Shown here: piece by piece, positions 6,267 to 10,479 of the stretch
How the letters are laid out: each line of letters starts with the position of its first letter
How positions within the stretch are numbered: the first letter of the stretch is position 1
DNA from: Actinomycetes bacterium
GTDB taxonomy: Bacteria > Actinomycetota > Acidimicrobiia > Acidimicrobiales > Microtrichaceae
Length of the DNA: 12,285 bases
Assembly: GCA_023450775.1 (NCBI GenBank)
Contig: JAEXGP010000191.1
Coordinates: 1-12,285, forward strand
Direction of reading: 5' to 3'
The notes under the pieces: model-generated
The model's input: only the letters and a program-made list of their open reading frames with translations
Databases searched by the model: none
Told to the model about the DNA's origin: nothing
Program-made: the position numbers and the translations under genes

Positions 6267-7552
6267 GAGGCGGATCGGCCCATGCGCTCGGCGAGCGTCA
6301 TGGCCGTCACGATGCCGTCGTCCTGGAACTTGCCGGTGCCGTGGCTGACCGGCGTGGTGTCGACGTCCGCGGCCCGGGCGCGCAGCGCGCCGACGGTGGC
6401 CTGGTCGCGCGGGATGTGGACGAACGGGTCGTAGCGGAAGTTGCGCATGGCGTTGAGGTGGGTGATGCGGTCGACGTCGGCGTCGGGCAGGCCGTCGAGG
6501 TACTGCATCGCCATCTCGGGTGAGCTCGGCCACGTGGAGTCGGAGTGCGGGTAGTCGCACTCCCAGTGGATGTGCTCGGGGTCGAGGTGGTGGCGCACCT
6601 CCATGCCCACCGCGTCGTCGATGAAGCAGGTCAGCACGTGCTCGTTGAACACCTCGCTCGGCAGCCGGGCCCCGAAGTCCTGGTTGGTCCACGCCCGGTG
6701 GTGCCGGTACACGTAGTCGATCCGTTCCAGGAAGTACGGCACCCAGCCGATGCCGCCCTCGCTGAGCGCCACCCGCAGATCGGGGAACTTCCGGAACACG
6801 GGGGACCAGACCAGGTCCGCCGCGCACTGGACGATGTTCATGGGCTGCAGCGTGATCATGGTGTCGATCGGAGCGTCCATGGCGGTGATCACCGTGGTCG
6901 ACGAGGACCCGATGTGCAGGCAGATCACCGTGCCCTCGTCCGCGCAGGCGGCCAGGAACGGGTCCCAGTGGTCGCTGTGCCAGCTGGGCAGGCCCAGCTT
7001 CTCGGGGTTCTCCGAGAACGTCACGGCGTGGCACCCGAGCCGCGCCATCCGCCGGACCTCGTCGGCCATGGCCGCCGGGTCCCAGACGGGTGGCACCGAC
7101 AGCGGGATCATCCGCCCCGGGTGGCGCCCGCACCAGTCCTCGACGTGCCAGTCGTTGTACGCACGGACCAGCTGCAGCGCCACGTCCTTGTCGTCGAGCG
7201 TCATGAAGAGCTGGCCGGTGAATCCGGTCATGCTCGGGAAGTTGAGCGAACCGAGCACGCCGTTGACGTCCATGTCGCGCACCCGCTGGTCGATGTCGTA
7301 GCAACCGGGCCGCATCTCCGAGAACGCGAGCGGATCCAGGCCGTACTCCTCGGGGATCCGCCCGGCGACGGCGTTGAGCCCCACGTTCGGCAGAGCGGCG
7401 CCCTCGAACATCCAGACCTCGCGCCCGTTCTCGAGCCGCTCGATCCGGGGCGCCCGCTCGGCGGCCTCGCCGCGGAGGCGGCCGTCGAAGAGGTCCGGCG
7501 GCTCCACGACGTGGTCGTCGACGCTCACCAGGATCAGCTCGTCGACGTCCAT
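6263..7552 (-). CDS. Metal-dependent amidohydrolase (amidohydrolase_2 family), second copy
   Basis: The 429-residue amidohydrolase_2 protein carries candidate metal and active-site positions VDDHVVEPPDLF (11-22, with His14 and Glu17), CLHIGSS His213, ALSEGGIGW Glu265 and WECDYPHSD Asp333. These are the same order and spacing type as the protein at 1653-2846, but with little surface similarity between motifs. The ATG at 7552 is preceded by GGGGGTGGAG, a good ribosome-binding site five bases away, and the family match begins at once (LILVSVDDHVVEP). It is the first gene of a three-gene minus-strand operon with DUF35 and the thiolase-fold protein, coupled by GTGA overlaps. That coupling implies a step tied to the aldolase reaction, such as hydrolysis, C-C cleavage or decarboxylation of its substrate or product. 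This is inference; no specific activity can be read from the sequence. No signal peptide is visible. Confidence 0.9.
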   Translation of the reverse strand: MDVDELILVSVDDHVVEPPDLFDGRLRGEAAERAPRIERLENGREVWMFEGAALPNVGLNAVAGRIPEEYGLDPLAFSEMRPGCYDIDQRVRDMDVNGVLGSLNFPSMTGFTGQLFMTLDDKDVALQLVRAYNDWHVEDWCGRHPGRMIPLSVPPVWDPAAMADEVRRMARLGCHAVTFSENPEKLGLPSWHSDHWDPFLAACADEGTVICLHIGSSSTTVITAMDAPIDTMITLQPMNIVQCAADLVWSPVFRKFPDLRVALSEGGIGWVPYFLERIDYVYRHHRAWTNQDFGARLPSEVFNEHVLTCFIDDAVGMEVRHHLDPEHIHWECDYPHSDSTWPSSPEMAMQYLDGLPDADVDRITHLNAMRNFRYDPFVHIPRDQATVGALRARAADVDTTPVSHGTGKFQDDGIVTAMTLAERMGRSAS

Positions 7553-7638
7553 CGTGCTCCACCCCCGGGTGTTGCGCCGGTGCCCGCCGGGCTCCGACGC
7601 GCTCCGACTCGCTCCGTCACGGCGCCCCCGGCACCGAT

Positions 7639-7663
7639 GTGACGTGGCCGTTAGATTAGCGGC
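7639..7663. promoter_or_regulatory. Candidate operator/promoter element in divergent region 7553-7700
   Basis: The 148-base gap between the second amidohydrolase and the TetR-type gene contains GTGACGTGGCCGTTAGA (7639-7655), matching 14 of 17 bases of the minus-strand motif at 1577-1561. Overlapping it is GCCGTTAGATTAGCGGC (7647-7663), a 17-base imperfect palindrome in which six of eight base pairs are complementary. The position, about 40 bases before the regulator start, suits autoregulation by the adjacent TetR-family protein together with control of the divergent operon. The AT-rich core TTAGATTAG could instead be a -10 region for the regulator. Nothing else recognisable lies in this gap apart from the ribosome-binding sites of the two genes. 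Confidence 0.42.
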
Positions 7664-7686
7664 ACCGGTCCTCTCCCGACCGGCGC

Positions 7687-7694
7687 AGGGAGGA
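7687..7694 (+). promoter_or_regulatory. Ribosome-binding site deciding the TetR start
   Basis: AGGGAGGA stands six bases before GTG 7701 and is an almost ideal Shine-Dalgarno sequence. The in-frame ATG at 7740 and GTG at 7731 have no comparable site, so GTG 7701 is preferred even though conserved TetR sequence only begins about 35 residues later. Confidence 0.7.
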
Positions 7695-7700
7695 CCCCGA

Positions 7701-9002
7701 GTGCCGGAGACACCGCGCCAGGTCGCTACCGTGTCGTCGATGGAAGCCAACGTCGTCCGGCGGCGACCGTTCGGCACCAACCCGGAGGTCGGCGAGCGGG
7801 GCACCGACACCAGGCGCCGGGTGCTCGCCGCCGCCCTGGAGGTGTTCGGCGAGACGGCGTTCGCCGAGGCGAGCGTGGAGCAGATCGCGGATCGCGCCGG
7901 CTGCTCCCGGCCGGCGTTCTACCAGTACTTCTCCTCCAAGGAGGACGTCTTCTGGACCCTGGCCCGCGGGCTCGGGAACCGCATGGTCGAGCTCGCCCGC
8001 CAGCTCGGTCCGATCGGCCCCGACGCGGAGGGCGTGGAGCAGCTCACCGCCTGGGTCGACTCCTTCATGCAGCTGCACGGCGACTGGGCGCCCGTCTTCG
8101 CCGCGTTCCCGTCGGCGAGCCGGGGCGAGCGCCAACAGGTGGCCAGGTCCGAGCAGATCACCGACGCCACGGGTCGTGCGCTGCTCAAGGCCTTCGGCGT
8201 CCGGCGCACTCGAGCGAGCGAGCGGCTGGTGACCAACCTGGTCGCGGTCCTGATCCGCTGCTCGTTCTATGCGGAGGCGGCGCCGACGGGCATGAGTCGC
8301 CAGCCGCTCGTGGTGGGACTCGCCCGCCTGATCCACCGCGTGCTCGCCGGTCCGATCGATGGCGTGAACCTCCGTCGGGGGCGCCCGGCGCGGCGCCGGC
8401 GCATCGAGATCGTCGTGCCGTCGGAGCCCGACCTGCGCCCCGAGCTGCGGGCCCGGGGCGAGCGCACCCGCCGGAAGCTCCTGGACGCCGGCGTGGCGGT
8501 GCTGCCCGAGCGCGGCTACCACGACACCCGGGTCGACGACCTGGTGGAGGCCGCGGGCGTGAGCCACGGGACCTTCTACCGGTACTTCGACAGCAAGGAC
8601 GACTTCTTCCGCGTACTCGCAGGCGAGGCGTCCGCCCGGATGATCGAGCAGATCGACCGGCTGCAGCTCGACGCACCGCCGGACGAGCTCCGGGCGTGGC
8701 TGCGCGACTGGTTCGACGCCTACGAGGCCGACGGCGGCATCATCAGCACCTGGCAGGACATGCGCACGAGCCCGGAGCTCGCGGCGTTCTCGATGGAGGT
8801 GGCGGCCTCGGTGTTCACCCGGCTCGAGCAGCTGCTGGACCGCCGCGACTTCGGACACCCGCAGGTCAGCGCCACCCTGTTGCTCGCGCTGATCGAGCGG
8901 GCGCCGTACCACGTGTACACGCTCGGGTTCGGCACGCGCGACGAGGTCATCGAGTCGACGATCACGATCATCCGGCGCGGGTTCCTGGCGCTCGACGACT
9001 GA
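7701..9002 (+). CDS. Tandem TetR-family transcriptional regulator (two complete TetR units in one chain)
   Basis: The 433-residue protein holds two TetR units in series. The first helix-turn-helix spans about residues 37-82 (TRRRVLAAALEVFGE, then CSRPAFYQYFSSKEDVF), followed by a helical ligand domain to about 220. A basic linker (RRGRPARRRRIEIV, 225-238) leads to a second helix-turn-helix at about 254-301 (ERTRRKLLDAGVAVLPERGY, then SHGTFYRYFDSKDDFF) and a second helical domain to the end. Ordinary TetR proteins are about 200 residues and dimerise; this one may act as an intramolecular pseudo-dimer or bind two sites. TetR family members usually repress nearby genes and are released by a small ligand, often an acyl-CoA in lipid clusters. 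It is divergent from the amidohydrolase/DUF35/aldolase operon, and the palindrome at 7647-7663 is a plausible operator. If translation instead starts at ATG 7740, the protein is 13 residues shorter. Confidence 0.9.
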   Translation: MPETPRQVATVSSMEANVVRRRPFGTNPEVGERGTDTRRRVLAAALEVFGETAFAEASVEQIADRAGCSRPAFYQYFSSKEDVFWTLARGLGNRMVELARQLGPIGPDAEGVEQLTAWVDSFMQLHGDWAPVFAAFPSASRGERQQVARSEQITDATGRALLKAFGVRRTRASERLVTNLVAVLIRCSFYAEAAPTGMSRQPLVVGLARLIHRVLAGPIDGVNLRRGRPARRRRIEIVVPSEPDLRPELRARGERTRRKLLDAGVAVLPERGYHDTRVDDLVEAAGVSHGTFYRYFDSKDDFFRVLAGEASARMIEQIDRLQLDAPPDELRAWLRDWFDAYEADGGIISTWQDMRTSPELAAFSMEVAASVFTRLEQLLDRRDFGHPQVSATLLLALIERAPYHVYTLGFGTRDEVIESTITIIRRGFLALDD

Positions 9003-9071
9003 CCGTGCGGACGCCGGTTCGGGGGGGAGCGGCTCATGGGGTGCGAGAGGACCGAGGGGCAGAGGCCGTCG

Positions 9072-9089
9072 TCGGCCGGGACCGGCCGA
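9072..9089 (+). promoter_or_regulatory. Perfect inverted repeat next to the ribosome-binding site of the oxidoreductase gene
   Basis: TCGGCCGG and CCGGCCGA flank a two-base centre (GA) in the 98-base gap between the regulator and the luciferase-like gene. As RNA it could form a seven-pair hairpin with a GGAC loop whose 3' arm runs into the Shine-Dalgarno GAGAGGG (9088-9094), six bases before GTG 9101. It could be a DNA operator, a translational hairpin, or part of a terminator for the regulator, although no T-run follows. Chance is possible at this GC content. The rest of the gap shows nothing recognisable. Confidence 0.35.
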
Positions 9090-9100
9090 GAGGGTGACCC

Positions 9101-10048
9101 GTGCGCTTCGCGCTGACGCACCCGCTGGTGCACGGCCCCTACGACCCCGAGCTCGCGGCGGGGGCGGGAGTGGTGGCCCTGGCCCGCGCCGCCGAGGACG
9201 CGGGCTTCGACGGCTACGGGTTCACCGACCACCCGGCCCCGCCCCGGCGCTGGCTCGACGCAGGCGGTCACGACGCGCTCGACCCGTTCGTGGCGCTGGG
9301 CTTCGTCGCCGCCGCGACGACCACGATCCGCCTGGTGCCGAACGTGGTGGTCCTGCCGTATCGCAACCCGTTCGTCGTGGCCAAGGCCTCGGCCACGCTC
9401 GACGTGCTCTCCGGCGGACGGTTCACGCTGTCGGTCGGCGCCGGGTACCTCCGGGCCGAGTTCGCCGCGCTCGGCGTGGACGTGGACGAGCGCAACGCCC
9501 GCTTCGACGAGGCCCTCGAGGTGCTGCGCGCCGCGTGGTCGGGGGACGACGTCACCTACGAGGGCCGGTCGTTCGTCGCGGCGGCCGTGGTGCCGCGTCC
9601 GGTCCCGTCGGTGCCGCGGCTCCCGATCTGGATCGGGGGCAACGGGGCCAGGGCGCGAGCTCGGGTGGCGAGCCACGGCGACGGCTGGGCGCCGTTCCCC
9701 GCTCCGGCCGGGCTGGCCCGCACCGCCCGGACCACCGCGCTCGACACCACCGAGGAGCTGGCGAGCGCGATCGCGGACCTGCACCGCCGGCTCGCCGACG
9801 CCGGCCGCGACCCGGCGTCGGTCGACATCGCGTTCGGCTGCCACGCCGGTGGTGACCCCGCGGTCGACGACTTCGATCCGGCGGCGCACCGGGCCGGACT
9901 GGAGGAGCTCGCCGAGCTCGGGGTGACGTGGGTCCAGGTGGGAGTGCCCGGTGACTCGGTCGACCGGGCGGTCCGGACGGTCCGCCGCTACGGCGAGCAG
10001 GTGATCGCAGCGATCCGGTCCACGTCCCAGGCCGAGGAGTCGCCGTGA
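9101..10048 (+). CDS. Luciferase-like (LLM) oxidoreductase, probably F420-dependent
   Basis: This is a 315-residue TIM-barrel protein of the bacterial luciferase-like family. In actinobacteria most such enzymes use coenzyme F420 (or FMN) for hydride transfer or monooxygenation. Typical marks are ARAAEDAGFDGYGFTDHP (28-45), IRLVPNVVVLPYRNP (76-90), the cofactor-binding stretch TLDVLSGGRFTLSVGAGYL (99-117), and PIWIGGNGARARARVASHGDGW (175-196). Start GTG 9101 has GAGAGGG six bases upstream, and family similarity begins at the first residues (MRFALTHPL). Its TGA overlaps the GTG of the VOC gene (GTGA, 10045-10048), so the two are coupled. It follows the TetR-type gene on the same strand, so it may belong to the same regulated unit. 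Cofactor choice (F420 versus FMN) and substrate are not shown by the sequence; a role in redox tailoring of a ring or acyl substrate is inference. Confidence 0.9.
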   Translation: MRFALTHPLVHGPYDPELAAGAGVVALARAAEDAGFDGYGFTDHPAPPRRWLDAGGHDALDPFVALGFVAAATTTIRLVPNVVVLPYRNPFVVAKASATLDVLSGGRFTLSVGAGYLRAEFAALGVDVDERNARFDEALEVLRAAWSGDDVTYEGRSFVAAAVVPRPVPSVPRLPIWIGGNGARARARVASHGDGWAPFPAPAGLARTARTTALDTTEELASAIADLHRRLADAGRDPASVDIAFGCHAGGDPAVDDFDPAAHRAGLEELAELGVTWVQVGVPGDSVDRAVRTVRRYGEQVIAAIRSTSQAEESP

Positions 10049-10479
10049 ACGTCGTCAACCACGTGGGTCACCGGGTGTCGGACGTGGAGCGGTCCCGGCG
10101 CTTCTACGAATCGGTCTTCGGGTTCAGGACGGTCCGGGAGCTCGCCGTGCCCGACGAGCCGGCCTCCAGGCTGCTCCAGGTGCCGGCGCCGGTCGGGCTG
10201 AGGGCCGTCTACCTGGAGCTCGGCGGAACGGTGCTGGAGCTGCTGCACCTCGACCGGCCGGTGGACGGCGCGGCGCGCGAGCGGACGTTCCTCGACTCGG
10301 GGCTCACCCACCTGTCGTTCACCGTCGACGACGTCCCCGCCACGTGCGCCCTGGTCGAGGAGCACGGCGGGACCGTGCTCGCCGCCACCGACGTGTCCGG
10401 CCTGGCGATCATGGTGCGCGATCCCGACGGTCAGCTCCTGGAGCTCCTGCCGGTCAGCGGCCGGGCCGATCGGTCGTGA
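10045..10479 (+). CDS. VOC-family (glyoxalase/epimerase-fold) metalloprotein
   Basis: The 144-residue protein has two beta-alpha-beta-beta-beta modules of the vicinal oxygen chelate superfamily. Module 1 opens with NHVGHRVSDVERSRRFYESVFGF (5-27); module 2 runs from GLTHLSFTVDDV (86-97) to the family ending IMVRDPDGQLLELLP (122-136). The usual four metal ligands are present in order: His6 (or His9), Glu65, His89 and Glu133. This H-E-H-E set is found in glyoxalase I and methylmalonyl-CoA epimerase-type members, so an active divalent-metal site is likely. Start GTG 10045 overlaps the oxidoreductase stop, with GAGGAG (10034-10039) five bases upstream. The coupling suggests an isomerase, epimerase or lyase step linked to the oxidoreductase product. 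The last 26 bases overlap the 3' end of the convergent ACAD gene. Precise reaction unknown; a dioxygenase role is less likely given the small size but not excluded. Confidence 0.88.
   Translation: MNVVNHVGHRVSDVERSRRFYESVFGFRTVRELAVPDEPASRLLQVPAPVGLRAVYLELGGTVLELLHLDRPVDGAARERTFLDSGLTHLSFTVDDVPATCALVEEHGGTVLAATDVSGLAIMVRDPDGQLLELLPVSGRADRS

Noticed and set aside
4768..6348. Long plus-strand frame opposite the thiolase-fold and DUF35 genes
   Set aside because: No domain recognised; composition typical of antisense shadow, and the minus-strand genes have precise overlapping starts and stops.
6545..7642. Plus-strand frame opposite the second amidohydrolase
   Set aside because: Repetitive Val/His/Asp/Arg composition and no ribosome-binding site or domain; antisense shadow.
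7650..7660. TTAGATTAG as a sigma-70 -10 box for the TetR gene
   Set aside because: It partly fits TANNNT, but there is no TTGACA-like hexamer at 16-18 bases upstream. Kept only as an alternative reading of the operator candidate.
7374..7700. N-terminal extension of the TetR gene from 7374
   Set aside because: It would overlap the start of the divergent amidohydrolase and the whole promoter region; the extension is Ser/Arg-rich noise, and GTG 7701 has an excellent ribosome-binding site.
7656..8912. Minus-strand frame opposite the tandem TetR gene
   Set aside because: No family resemblance, whereas the plus strand shows two TetR domains.
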